From contig NZ_CP063849.1 of the NCBI RefSeq assembly GCF_015277775.1, forward strand, positions 9,412,803-9,476,802: a stretch of DNA of 64,000 nt. Reading direction: 5' to 3'. Positions 1 through 7,596 of this stretch are shown here, piece by piece. A model generated the notes under the pieces. That model had not been told where the DNA came from, did not search any database, and worked only from the letters and a program-made list of their open reading frames with translations. The translations under genes and the position numbers were made by a program. This DNA is from Paludibaculum fermentans (lineage in GTDB: Bacteria; Acidobacteriota; Terriglobia; Bryobacterales; Bryobacteraceae). Each line of letters starts with the position of its first letter. Within the stretch, counting starts at the first letter, position 1.

Positions 1-2
1 AG

Positions 3-1379
3 GTCAGCAAAGGGAAATATCAGCTTCGCGCCGAGCGAAATGGCCTGCCGGGGCAACCGTACGGAGCCGAATCCATTTTTTCCGGTTTTGGCATCGCTAT
101 TATTGCGGGACCGGGGCAGAACACGGCGAACATCGTGTTCGCCGTGCATCCGCCATCCACCATCTCCGGCATCGTGCTCGATGAAGCCGGCGATCCGGTG
201 GAGAATGCCATTGTGCAACTGATGTATGTCCAGGTTGTCGCCGGACGAAAGAGCGTCAGTACGCTGGGCTGGGGCAGAACCAACGACTTGGGGGAGTACC
301 GGTTCAGCGGGCTTGCGTCGGGCGAGTACTATATTGCAGTCACGGGCAAGCCCTGGTATGTGTCGAGCCCGCATTCCGCGCCCGATGATCCAGCCTCCGG
401 CAGCGAGATTGTGCGGGCAGCGTTCGTGCCCGCCTTTTATCCGAATACGGCCGATCCTCGCGCTGCTGCTCCCATTGAGGTGAAGCCGGGCCAGGATGCT
501 GTCGCCAGTTTCTCTTTGTTTACGAAGCCGGGCTTTGCGCTGACTGTCGAGTGCGAATCGTGCAGCGGGAAGCAGATGCGCCTGGATCTCATTAGCGAAG
601 GAGTATCGGGCACCCAGGCGTTCCATCGGACCGAGTACATTCGTGGCCGGTCGGTGATGCCCGCGATCTCGCCGGGCATGTACACGGTGAAGATCAGCAA
701 TCAGGACATGGGCACCCCCCTCGTGGCCACTGCCACCGCGGACCTGACTGCCGCCGATGCCGAAGTAGTTCTCACTCCACAGGAGAGCGCCCGTGTCTCG
801 GGGCAGGTTACCCTGCAGAACGCCGACCCTCGCCTTCTCAGCCGGATGTTCATATCCCTGCGTAGCGAGGATTTCCGCACACCGAGCTTCAGCCGGGAAA
901 TTGCACCCGATGGGACCTTTCAGATCCCGGTGTCCTGGCCCGGCAGGTTTCGTCTCTGGATCACAGGCGTGCCGGGTGTCTTCGCCAGTCGCGTCACCTC
1001 GGAAGACAGCGCGTTCCAGAACGGTGTTCTCACCATTGGAGACGGCACTCTGGTGAAACTCAATGTGGTGGCCAGTGGAGGCATGGGGCGGGTGAGCGGT
1101 TTCGTTCGTCGCAACGATTCTCCGGCCTCTGGTGTTCTAGTTGTCCTGGCCTCGGCCGCACTGCCTGCTGATCCAGGGTGGTACCTCGGCTTCAAGACGG
1201 ACAGCGACGGCAGCTTTGACTTCAAAAATGTGCGTCCGGGGGACTACCGGCTGTTTGCCGTCAACAACACCGAACTGGAATATGCCAATCCCGGCGCCAT
1301 CCGGCCTTATCTCGAAGCGGCCAAACCTCTCCTTGTCGAGATGAACGGCGTTCTCGACGTGGATCTGGAACTGCCCTGA
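3..1379 (+). CDS. Carboxypeptidase regulatory-like domain protein, 5' end outside window
   Basis: The reading frame is open from base 3 to a TGA at 1377-1379, with no stop before the window edge, so the gene is truncated on the left; 458 residues are visible. Two beta-sandwich segments of the carboxypeptidase-regulatory (CarboxypepD_reg/Cna-B-like) type can be seen. One lies near visible residues 50-100 (ISGIVLDEAGDPVENA, then GEYRFSGLASGEYYIAV). The other lies in the last 100 residues (VSGFVRRNDSPASGVLVV, then GSFDFKNVRPGDYRLFAV). This arrangement is common in secreted acidobacterial proteins of unknown role, probably extracellular or periplasmic scaffolds. The GTG at 135 is internal: the frame upstream of it reads as ordinary coding sequence. 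Any catalytic domain would lie outside the window. Confidence 0.85.
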   Translation, partial: VSKGKYQLRAERNGLPGQPYGAESIFSGFGIAIIAGPGQNTANIVFAVHPPSTISGIVLDEAGDPVENAIVQLMYVQVVAGRKSVSTLGWGRTNDLGEYRFSGLASGEYYIAVTGKPWYVSSPHSAPDDPASGSEIVRAAFVPAFYPNTADPRAAAPIEVKPGQDAVASFSLFTKPGFALTVECESCSGKQMRLDLISEGVSGTQAFHRTEYIRGRSVMPAISPGMYTVKISNQDMGTPLVATATADLTAADAEVVLTPQESARVSGQVTLQNADPRLLSRMFISLRSEDFRTPSFSREIAPDGTFQIPVSWPGRFRLWITGVPGVFASRVTSEDSAFQNGVLTIGDGTLVKLNVVASGGMGRVSGFVRRNDSPASGVLVVLASAALPADPGWYLGFKTDSDGSFDFKNVRPGDYRLFAVNNTELEYANPGAIRPYLEAAKPLLVEMNGVLDVDLELP

Positions 1380-1470
1380 TCGGAGCTTCAATGCGCCGCC
1401 GGACCCGTCCACACGCAACCGGCCGTGATAGCATCGGCGTGGCGAGAGCCAGATCCAAGGAGTAATAACT

Positions 1471-2619
1471 ATGCAGAGAAAGGCCATGTGGACCGCCGCC
1501 GCTTTGTTTGCGGCCTCGGCCATCGTATATGCTCAGGCGCCGCAAACGCCGCCCGTGGTGTCGCCCGAGGTGTCGGCGCAGCGGACAGTGACGTTCCGGC
1601 TGATGGCGCCCAAGGCAGAGACCGTGGAATTACAGTGTGGTGACATGCCCGGTCTCACCAGGGGTGCGCTGCCGATGGTCAAAGGCGCGAATGGAGTCTG
1701 GGAAGGAACCAGCCCCGTTGTGCCGGCGGGTGCCTACCGCTACCGCTTCCTGGTGAATGGCGTGGCCGCCATGGATCCCCGCAATCCCCTGATGAGCGAG
1801 TCCAATACCAATGGCTGGAGCATGGTTGTTGTTTCGGGCGCCGCGTGGGTGGATGCCGCACAGGTTCCGCATGGAGCCGTCGCCGCTGTCACCTATTATT
1901 CCAAAGCGCTCAGCCGCAACCGCCGCATGCACGTCTATACGCCGCCCGGTTATGAGCTGGGCAAAGGCAAGTTCCCTATTTTCTATCTTCTACATGGGGC
2001 AAGTGACTGCGACGATTCGTGGACATCAGTGGGCCGGGCCGGCTTCATCCTCGACAACCTGATTGCCGCCGGCACTGCAAAACCGATGATCGTTGTCATG
2101 CCAGCCGGTCACACCTCGACCTCAATGGGACCCCGCACCGCCGGCGCGCGTGACGAATTCACCGACGACTTCGTGACTGACATCATGCCCTATGTCGAGT
2201 CCCACTACCGTGTCCTGAAGGGCCGCCAGAATCGCGCCCTGGCCGGACTCTCCATGGGTGGCGGCCAGACACTCAACATCGGCATGGCCCACCTCGACCA
2301 GTTTGGCTACATCGGCGTCTTCAGCTCTGGTGTTTTTGGCCGAGGACCACGGACTGCCGGCTCGACGGCGCCAGTGATTCCTCCTGAATGGGAGACTGAG
2401 CGGGCCGCCATGCTCGATAACGCCAAGCTGAAGCCGGGCTTGAAGGTGCTCTGGTTCGCCACCGGGAAGGACGACTTTCTACTGGGGACGACCAAAGCCA
2501 CGGTCGAGATGCTCAAGAAGCACCACTTTGAGCCTGTCTTCAAGGAAACCGAAGGCGGACACACCTGGCTGAATTGGCGCGACTATTTGAATGAATTCGC
2601 TCCGAAGCTGTTCAAGTAG
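1471..2619 (+). CDS. Secreted feruloyl-esterase-like alpha/beta hydrolase with N-terminal E-set domain
   Basis: The protein has 382 residues and a Sec signal peptide (MQRKAMWTAAALFAASAIVYAQA). Residues about 35-130 read as an E-set/CBM48-like domain (VTFRLMAPKAETVELQCGD). The rest is an alpha/beta hydrolase of the esterase D/feruloyl esterase (CE1) type: LLHGASDCDDSW forms the oxyanion region, GLSMGG carries the nucleophile Ser, and GGHTWLNWRDYL carries the catalytic His. This two-part architecture is known from xylan-associated esterases such as the XynZ esterase domain. An AAGGAG box precedes ATG 1471 by 8 bases; ATG 1486 is an alternative start. A strong hairpin follows the stop codon. The substrate is inferred, not proven; an enterochelin-esterase-like activity on another ester is possible. 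Confidence 0.9.
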   Translation: MQRKAMWTAAALFAASAIVYAQAPQTPPVVSPEVSAQRTVTFRLMAPKAETVELQCGDMPGLTRGALPMVKGANGVWEGTSPVVPAGAYRYRFLVNGVAAMDPRNPLMSESNTNGWSMVVVSGAAWVDAAQVPHGAVAAVTYYSKALSRNRRMHVYTPPGYELGKGKFPIFYLLHGASDCDDSWTSVGRAGFILDNLIAAGTAKPMIVVMPAGHTSTSMGPRTAGARDEFTDDFVTDIMPYVESHYRVLKGRQNRALAGLSMGGGQTLNIGMAHLDQFGYIGVFSSGVFGRGPRTAGSTAPVIPPEWETERAAMLDNAKLKPGLKVLWFATGKDDFLLGTTKATVEMLKKHHFEPVFKETEGGHTWLNWRDYLNEFAPKLFK

Positions 2620-2647
2620 CTCCTATGGGCGCTGGTCCGCCCTTCTG

Positions 2648-2688
2648 TTCAGAGTGGGCCGTGGGGTCGAATCCCGGCCCGCTCTGAA
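2648..2688 (+). terminator. Long hairpin after the esterase gene
   Basis: Bases 2648-2661 (TTCAGAGTGGGCCG) pair with 2675-2688 (CGGCCCGCTCTGAA) through 14 positions, with one T-G wobble, around a 13-base loop. It begins 28 bases after the esterase stop. No U-run follows, only an AT-rich stretch (AAATATCCTAAATA), so it is a terminator candidate or an mRNA 3' stabiliser. The loop contains GGGTCGAATCCC, which resembles a tRNA T-arm, but no tRNA cloverleaf can be built around it. Confidence 0.5.
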
Positions 2689-2730
2689 ATATCCTAAATA
2701 CCTCAGTCGCTTCTGCCGATCATACAAACT

Positions 2731-2982
2731 ATGAGGGATATGAGCGAATGGCCGGGTGATGGATCGGTTGTAACCGCTGAGCAGGTGGCTCAGTTGGACA
2801 TCAACAACCGGAGTTGGGGCAAGGAACTTCGCACTGCCGCCGCGGAGCTTGTGAATCAGCGGTTGGCCAATCGAATCAGCCGCGAAGACTACACCGTTCG
2901 GCGGAGTCGAGGCAAGGCCGATGCGGGTGAGCACCAGCGGCGTGCCGCGGTTCTCGCGTCAAAACTGGTCCGGACATTTTGA
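2731..2982 (+). CDS. Small hypothetical protein
   Basis: An 83-residue frame with ATG at 2731 and an alternative ATG at 2740. It has no signal peptide, membrane segment or cysteine. The composition looks protein-like: an acidic N-terminal part (SEWPGDGSVVTAEQVAQLDI) is followed by a helical, Arg-rich C-terminal part. No family is recognised. The frame lies between the hairpin after the esterase and the CAP-domain gene, and no clear Shine-Dalgarno sequence was seen. It could be spurious; it is kept because no better frame covers the stretch. Confidence 0.35.
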   Translation: MRDMSEWPGDGSVVTAEQVAQLDINNRSWGKELRTAAAELVNQRLANRISREDYTVRRSRGKADAGEHQRRAAVLASKLVRTF

Positions 2983-3082
2983 CCGCTGGACTGCGCCCGA
3001 ACGCGCTTTCCGTGGCCTCGAGGGTTGAGATGATGGCCGGCCTGGATCCTCGCCAACCCAGCCGAGTATCGACGTACGGTTC

Positions 3083-3646
3083 ATGTGGACCGGAATAAAC
3101 AGCGAATTGTTTCCCGCACGGACTGCTCCGGCCAGTGCTAAGGTACGAAGTGTGCGGGTGTTCCATGGCCTCCCTCTGTTTCTGCTGCTGATTACTCTGG
3201 CCGTTGTCCCCACACTCTCAGCCCCCACAGATTCCCTGGCCCCGCTCATGCTCGCGGCGCACAATACTGTCCGGTCCAAGGTCGGCGTGGCGCCACTCGA
3301 ATGGTCGCCACAGTTGGAGGCATTGGCCCGGCAGTGGTCCAAGTCATTGGCCGCGAATGGGCAGTTCCGCCATCGCCCGGGTACCAGTTACGGCGAGAAC
3401 CTCTTTGAGATGACCGGAGATCAGGCCACGCCCCAGTTTGTTGTCGGCAACTGGGCGTCGGAAGCGAAAGACTACAACCTCGAGAGCAACACGTGCCGGC
3501 GCGGAGCCCAATGCGGGCACTACACCCAGATTGTGTGGCGCGATTCGAAGCAGGTAGGCTGCGCTGTAGGCCGCCGCGGTCAGCGAGAGGTTTGGGTTTG
3601 TTACTACGATCCGCCCGGCAACTGGGAAGGGGAGAAGCCCTACTAG
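3083..3646 (+). CDS. Secreted CAP (SCP/PR-1-like) domain protein
   Basis: A CAP-superfamily protein, probably extracellular. The domain fills nearly the whole mature protein: HNTVRSKVGVAPLEWSPQL opens it, GTSYGENLFEM follows, HYTQIVWRDSKQVGC is the CAP1 signature, and CYYDPPGNWEG is the CAP2 signature. The paired Cys residues (NTCRRGAQCG, VGC, VCYY) match the disulfides of plant PR-1-type members. The 187-residue frame starts at 3083, but the hydrophobic core of the signal peptide (GLPLFLLLITLAVVPTLSA) lies about 30 residues in. A GTG near 3149, behind an AAGG, is a plausible true start and would give a normal-length signal. The role is unknown; bacterial CAP proteins have been linked to lipid binding and cell-wall association. 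Confidence 0.88.
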   Translation: MWTGINSELFPARTAPASAKVRSVRVFHGLPLFLLLITLAVVPTLSAPTDSLAPLMLAAHNTVRSKVGVAPLEWSPQLEALARQWSKSLAANGQFRHRPGTSYGENLFEMTGDQATPQFVVGNWASEAKDYNLESNTCRRGAQCGHYTQIVWRDSKQVGCAVGRRGQREVWVCYYDPPGNWEGEKPY

Positions 3647-3711
3647 CCTCTGTGCCGCCGCCCCCGGCAGGCGTCTCGAGACGGGGTCCTCCCCTGCAGG
3701 CCGCCAGTTCG

Positions 3712-4599
3712 TTACCTTTTTATGCTCGCCGGGAGCTTCGAAAGCAGCGTCTCAATGCCGGGCGCGCCATCGAAGTCAGAGAATGCGCCCAGTTCCTTCC
3801 ACTTCTCGTCCTCGGCCGCCCGGCTTGACGCAATGGCTGCCGCCAGATGCTGCGCATCCGAGCCCAGCAGCAGTCGCAGGGGCGGTTCCTCCAACTCCAC
3901 CAGTTGCAGCAATACTTGGGCCGCCTTCCGCGGATCGCCCATCTGCTGTCCGTCGTAGTGGCGGATGAACTCTGCGTACTGCCCGACGGAGGGCTGGTAC
4001 TCCTCCCGCACGGCATCGACCTTCATCGACGACCCCGCCCAATCTGTCCGGAACCCGCCTGGTTCTACTATCGTGACCTTGATTCCCAACGGCGCGACCT
4101 CCTTCGCCAGAACCTCGGAGAATCCACCGACGGCCCACTTGGCTGACTGATACGCGGCCAGCCCCGGGGAACTGCTCCGTCCACCAATGGAGGAGATCTG
4201 GACAATGTGGCCTGACCGCTGGCGCCTCATCTGCGGGAGGGCGGCCCGCGATACGTTCACGACGCCGAAGAAATTGGTCTCCAGCTGGGCGCGGAAGTCC
4301 TCCTCGGCCACGTCTTCCACCGCCCCGACATTGCCGTATCCGGCATTGTTTACCACTACATCCAGCCGTCCGAACTCGTCCACAGCGGTCTGCACGGCAG
4401 AGCGGGCCATGACCGAATGCGTGACATCCAGAGCCACAGCCCGAACGTTTGTTCCATACTGCTGGACCAGTTCGGCCAGTTGCTGCGGGTCCCTGGCCGT
4501 AGCTACCAGGCGATGACCAGCGGCCAGTACGGCTTCCGTGAACGCACGGCCCAACCCGCGGGAACTGCCGGTGATCAGCCATACCTTTGAATTCGACAT
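3712..4599 (-). CDS. SDR-family oxidoreductase
   Basis: A 295-residue classical short-chain dehydrogenase/reductase. The cofactor motif TGSSRGLG lies at residues 10-17, NNAG at 84-87, the catalytic Ser near 136-137, and YxxxK at Y150/K154. An Arg two residues before the end of the glycine motif (SSRGLG) and ATARD after strand 2 suggest NADP(H). The C-terminal extension (MGDPRKAAQVLLQLVELEEPPLRLLLG) matches the large group of SDRs often annotated as oxidoreductase/short-chain dehydrogenase of unknown substrate. It is the last gene of a minus-strand operon: the epimerase-like gene ends only 12 bases upstream and a TetR regulator heads the set. The substrate cannot be read from the sequence. Confidence 0.9.
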   Translation of the reverse strand: MSNSKVWLITGSSRGLGRAFTEAVLAAGHRLVATARDPQQLAELVQQYGTNVRAVALDVTHSVMARSAVQTAVDEFGRLDVVVNNAGYGNVGAVEDVAEEDFRAQLETNFFGVVNVSRAALPQMRRQRSGHIVQISSIGGRSSSPGLAAYQSAKWAVGGFSEVLAKEVAPLGIKVTIVEPGGFRTDWAGSSMKVDAVREEYQPSVGQYAEFIRHYDGQQMGDPRKAAQVLLQLVELEEPPLRLLLGSDAQHLAAAIASSRAAEDEKWKELGAFSDFDGAPGIETLLSKLPASIKR

Positions 4600-4611
4600 A
4601 AGCGTGTCCTT

Positions 4612-5280
4612 TCAGATAGTAAGTACCGCGCGGATATCGCGGGTCTCCAGCACCCGCCTGGCGTAGCCAACCCTGGCAACGCGCAGCATCGCGAGCCCCA
4701 ATTCCTCCGTGGTCAGAACGTAGGAGGGAAGAATGCGTCTCAGTACGGGCAGCAAGGGCCGCAACGCCATATACAAGAATCGGTAGAGCTCCGTTTTTGA
4801 TCGAGCTCCATGGACCGGCTGGATGAAGCCTGGTCGGAACATGTAGCTGGCGCCGAACGGCAGCCGCATCAGCGCATTCTCGGTTGCGCCCTTCACCCGA
4901 GCCCACATAAGGCGGCCCTTTTCCGTACTGTCGGTCCCCGCGCCCGATACGAAGATGAAGGTCATCTGTGGATTGAGGCGGGACAGCGTCCCGGCCGCGG
5001 CCATGGCGATGTCATAGGTCACCCTCCGGTACTCCTCTTCCGCCATGCCGGCTGAGGACACGCCGAGACAGAAGAAACACGCGTCAAACCCGCTGAGTTC
5101 CTGCTCCAGGCCGGCAAAGTGGAAAAGGTCCGGATGGATCAATTCCCGCAGTTTCCTGTCCTCGGCTCCTGTGGGAGTCCGGCCGATAGTCTGCACAATC
5201 TCCACGCCTGGGTCCATCAGAGCGGCGCGCAGAACCCCCTGGCCCACCATTCCTGTCGCGCCAAATATGAGTACTCTCAT
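4612..5280 (-). CDS. NAD(P)-binding epimerase-like protein (atypical SDR)
   Basis: A 222-residue protein beginning MRVLIFGATGMVGQGVLRAA, whose GATGMVGQG is the Rossmann glycine motif of atypical SDRs (NAD-dependent epimerase/HTATIP2-like group). FFCLGVSSAGM and FIFVSGAGTDSTEKGR follow at the positions of the usual nucleotide-pocket strands. RVKGATENALMRLPF, with its Lys, replaces the canonical YxxxK, as in TIP30-like proteins. FRPGFIQPVHG is typical of the C-terminal substrate region. The gene sits between the TetR regulator (108 bases upstream) and the SDR gene (12 bases downstream), so the three are probably co-transcribed and repressed together. Substrate unknown. Confidence 0.85.
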   Translation of the reverse strand: MRVLIFGATGMVGQGVLRAALMDPGVEIVQTIGRTPTGAEDRKLRELIHPDLFHFAGLEQELSGFDACFFCLGVSSAGMAEEEYRRVTYDIAMAAAGTLSRLNPQMTFIFVSGAGTDSTEKGRLMWARVKGATENALMRLPFGASYMFRPGFIQPVHGARSKTELYRFLYMALRPLLPVLRRILPSYVLTTEELGLAMLRVARVGYARRVLETRDIRAVLTI

Positions 5281-5357
5281 GACTTTCCCTTTGCCGCTGG
5301 TACGGGTCGGAACCCGCAGCCGCTGCCGGGTTCCTGGTTCTCTGTTCAGTTGATGCT

Positions 5358-5371
5358 TGAGCGCTCACTCA
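5358..5371. promoter_or_regulatory. TetR operator-like site, TetR/epimerase intergenic region
   Basis: On the minus strand the bases read TGAGTGAGCGCTCA, containing the perfect palindrome TGAGCGCTCA. The site lies between the TetR gene stop and the epimerase start. It shares the pattern TGAGTGANNNCTCA with a second site just upstream of the TetR start (5977-5990). TetR/AcrR repressors commonly bind such sites; the assignment is inferred from the pairing and position. Confidence 0.6.
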
Positions 5372-5388
5372 GGATTCACGTCCAGCTA

Positions 5389-5961
5389 CTATTCGATTCG
5401 GATTCCGTTCCACATCACTTCGAAACCCAGGCTTCTGTACCTGTCCGCCTCATTTGGATGTGTAGCGATCAACTCCATCGTGGCCGAAGCCATCGCGTCG
5501 ATCGTGGCAGTCAGGACCTCATGCGGCAAATCCCTGACCACCCCCTGCTCAATTGCCCCTCGCAGCATGACCTGGACTTCGGCGAACGGCGCAGACCCCA
5601 CGGCCCGGGTCTCTCGAGTCAGCTTGTCTGAGACCTGCAATTGAGCCAGCACCCGGCGCTGTGCAGGATTCTCCATGCCCCAGTTAACAAAGGAGTTCCA
5701 GATGTGTTCCAACTTGCTCCTCACATCTGTGTGCCGGGAGAACTCCGACATCATGGCTTCGGCGAGATTCAGCTTGATCTCCCGGTAGAGGGCATTCAGC
5801 AACTCGTCCTTGGTGGCGAAATAAGTGAATAACGAGCCTTCAGAAATCTCTGCTGCCTTGGAGATCGCCGCAGTTGGAGCCGCGAGCCCTCTCTCCGCGA
5901 AAGTAAGGGCCGCCGCCGCCAAGATTCGGTCTCGCTTGTCCCCGCTTTTGAGCCGTGCCAT
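5389..5961 (-). CDS. TetR/AcrR family transcriptional regulator
   Basis: A start at ATG 5961 (MARLKSGDKRDRIL) gives 190 residues, the normal TetR size; the open frame runs further upstream, but the extension is not protein-like for this family. The N-terminal helix-turn-helix is clear: ILAAAALTFAERGLAAPTAAISKAAEISEGSLFTYF, then KDELLNALY. The C-terminal ligand domain is divergent, as usual. It heads a minus-strand group with the epimerase-like and SDR genes. An inverted repeat (TGAGTGACTACTCA) lies 16 bases upstream of the start and a matching one lies downstream of the gene, so it probably represses itself and the two enzymes until a small molecule, perhaps their substrate, binds. Confidence 0.88.
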   Translation of the reverse strand: MARLKSGDKRDRILAAAALTFAERGLAAPTAAISKAAEISEGSLFTYFATKDELLNALYREIKLNLAEAMMSEFSRHTDVRSKLEHIWNSFVNWGMENPAQRRVLAQLQVSDKLTRETRAVGSAPFAEVQVMLRGAIEQGVVRDLPHEVLTATIDAMASATMELIATHPNEADRYRSLGFEVMWNGIRIE

Positions 5962-5976
5962 CCGTTTCGTCCAGGC

Positions 5977-5990
5977 TGAGTGACTACTCA
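5977..5990. promoter_or_regulatory. TetR operator-like site upstream of TetR gene
   Basis: TGAGTGACTACTCA has perfect 5-base arms (TGAGT/ACTCA). It matches the minus-strand sequence of the 5358-5371 site at 11 of 14 positions, all outside the three central bases. At 16 bases upstream of the TetR ATG it would block transcription of the regulator's own operon. Direct pattern match; the function is inferred. Confidence 0.6.
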
Positions 5991-6373
5991 ATTCTAGGCT
6001 CGCAGCGCGACTCTGGCAAGGCCCCATGCTACAAGTTGGCGTCCACGACCGGCTCTGTGGAGGACGCCTCTGCGCAACAGCCCGCAGCGTCACTCGATGT
6101 TTCAAAGGGTCAACACCGCGGCCGACCTGACGGGATCTATCTATGGATTGCTATATTCCCGTTTGAGCCCAGCGAAAGATCGCAATTTCGCGGGGTGTAT
6201 GGTGCGCGGCAATTCTGATTCCGCGCCGATGTCAGGAATGGGCGCTCACGGCGACAGTTTCCGCTGGTACTGGGTCCAATCTATACCGAAAAGTGGGTCG
6301 GTCCACGGCGAAACGAGCTTATACTGATTCGCGCCCAACTAGCACAAGCTTGTTCAGGGCCAGGAGAAACCCT
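5991..6373. other. Gene-free interval between TetR and PEP-CTERM genes
   Basis: This stretch separates the divergent TetR and PEP-CTERM genes and must hold the PEP-CTERM promoter. A TATACT hexamer at 6320-6325 is a possible -10 box, but no convincing -35 lies 16-18 bases before it. No coding frame or RNA gene is supported here. Confidence 0.3.
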
Positions 6374-7228
6374 ATGTACAAGGTGTTCCGTGTCACATTG
6401 TCGATTGCCAGTTTGGTGCTGCTCGGAGGAAGCATGAATGCAGCCACCATATACAACAATCTGACTCCCAACAACTTGATGGCCATCGCGTCCAGGACCA
6501 GCGGCGCTGCCTTTGAGATTGAAGCAGCGGACGACTTCCTACTCAATTCCGGATTCAAAGTCACCTCCGCCTCCTTCGTTGGCCTGGTGGTGCCAGGACA
6601 ATCAGGCACCCCGACGGTTTCCCAGGTAGTCGTTGAGATCTACCGCGTGTTTCCACAAGACTCCAACACCGTCAGAATCCCCAACGTGCCGACGCGGGCA
6701 AATTCCCCTTCCGATGTTGCCTTCGATTCGCGCGACAGCGCGGCCAGCAACCTGTCGTTCTCCACTACCGTGCTAAACGCCTCATTCACCGCCAACAACA
6801 GCATTGCGGCAGGCGGAATCCATCCGGCACCGAACCAGACTACAGGCGGGGCCGGCCCGGTGACGGGGCAGGAGGTGCAGTTCGACATCAGCTTCCTGAC
6901 GCCGGTCGACCTCCCCTCCGGCCACTACTTCTTCGTGCCGCAGGTCATGCTCTCGAACGGTGGGGAATTTTACTGGCTCTCCGCTTCAAGGCCCATCAGC
7001 GGTGCAGGCACGACGCCCTTCGCCCCCGATCTTCAGGCCTGGACTCGTGATGCAGCCCTTGACCCTGACTGGCTGCGTGTCGGTACCGACATAGTCGGTG
7101 GCGCCTCGGCCCCAACGTTTAACGCAGCGTTCTCTCTCGATGGCACCGCTGTACCGGAGCCTTCCAGTTTCCTTCTACTGTCCGGCGGGCTCGCCCTGCT
7201 TGTCCTCCGTCGCCGCTCCAAACTCTAG
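6374..7228 (+). CDS. Secreted PEP-CTERM sorting domain protein
   Basis: ATG 6374, behind an AGGAG box (CCAGGAGAAACCCT), gives 284 residues; the open frame begins earlier at 6293 but lacks a ribosome site there. The N-terminus MYKVFRVTLSIASLVLLGGSMNA is a signal peptide. The mature part is a Ser/Thr/Asn-rich beta-type domain without recognised enzyme motifs. The C-terminus carries the three-part PEP-CTERM sorting signal: VPEPSS, a hydrophobic helix (FLLLSGGLALLVL) and a basic tail (RRRSKL). Such proteins are processed by an exosortase and delivered to the outer surface or exopolysaccharide. No exosortase gene is present in this window. The gene converges on the next minus-strand gene across a hairpin. 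Confidence 0.9.
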   Translation: MYKVFRVTLSIASLVLLGGSMNAATIYNNLTPNNLMAIASRTSGAAFEIEAADDFLLNSGFKVTSASFVGLVVPGQSGTPTVSQVVVEIYRVFPQDSNTVRIPNVPTRANSPSDVAFDSRDSAASNLSFSTTVLNASFTANNSIAAGGIHPAPNQTTGGAGPVTGQEVQFDISFLTPVDLPSGHYFFVPQVMLSNGGEFYWLSASRPISGAGTTPFAPDLQAWTRDAALDPDWLRVGTDIVGGASAPTFNAAFSLDGTAVPEPSSFLLLSGGLALLVLRRRSKL

Positions 7229-7230
7229 CC

Positions 7231-7272
7231 GAAGTCGTGAGGAGGCGCAGGGCGCCTGGCCTCCTCACTTCA
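7231..7272. terminator. Bidirectional terminator hairpin between convergent genes
   Basis: GTGAGGAGGC at 7237-7246 pairs perfectly with GCCTCCTCAC at 7259-7268 around a 12-base loop; GAAG/CTTC outside can extend the stem past a 2-base bulge. It lies between the PEP-CTERM stop and the end of the minus-strand gene, overlapping the latter's stop codon, so it can serve both strands. Confidence 0.6.
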
Positions 7273-7555
7273 CCTGGCGCAAGACCAGTTTGTCTTTGCT
7301 CACTGCTTCGATCTTGTAATGCCTCCGCCCCTCGCCGATCCCCTCCAGGAACAGGTCTTCTTCCCTGACACTCCAGGTTCCGATGTCGCCGGAGAGAGGC
7401 ACGTCAGCCGCTGATGGTCCGCTCCCGGTCATCACGCCACCGGGCTTCAGTGTGAATCCGTAGCGGCCCCGGCTTGGTGGGAACGGGTGAGACTCCGGGC
7501 GGAACACCATCGTCTCACCCGAATCCTCTTCGTGGGAGTGAATCCAGCCCTGCAA
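7265..7555 (-). CDS. Conserved hypothetical protein of about 100 residues
   Basis: A small soluble protein with a distinctive beginning: GWIHSHEEDSGETMVFRPE, then PFPPSRGRYGFTLKPGG and GDIGTWSVREEDL. I recognise this pattern from short bacterial proteins with no known function, whose single beta-barrel-like domain has a lipocalin-like feel. The start is uncertain. TTG 7555 gives 96 residues, but the frame stays open to a stop at about 7584 and encodes ISIEKTNLL just before, which fits the usual N-terminus of such proteins without offering an ATG or GTG. No signal peptide is present. It ends in the shared terminator hairpin, convergent with the PEP-CTERM gene. Confidence 0.65.
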   Translation of the reverse strand: MQGWIHSHEEDSGETMVFRPESHPFPPSRGRYGFTLKPGGVMTGSGPSAADVPLSGDIGTWSVREEDLFLEGIGEGRRHYKIEAVSKDKLVLRQVK

Positions 7556-7596
7556 TAGATTCGTCTTTTCGATGGAAATTACCTAAGTTCCGGAAC

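Noticed and set aside
2655..2690. tRNA-like T-arm sequence
   Set aside because: No acceptor, D or anticodon arms can be formed; part of a simple hairpin.
3776..4906. 376-residue minus-strand frame
   Set aside because: Out-of-phase shadow of the SDR and epimerase genes on the same strand, with Gly/Arg-rich nonsense composition.
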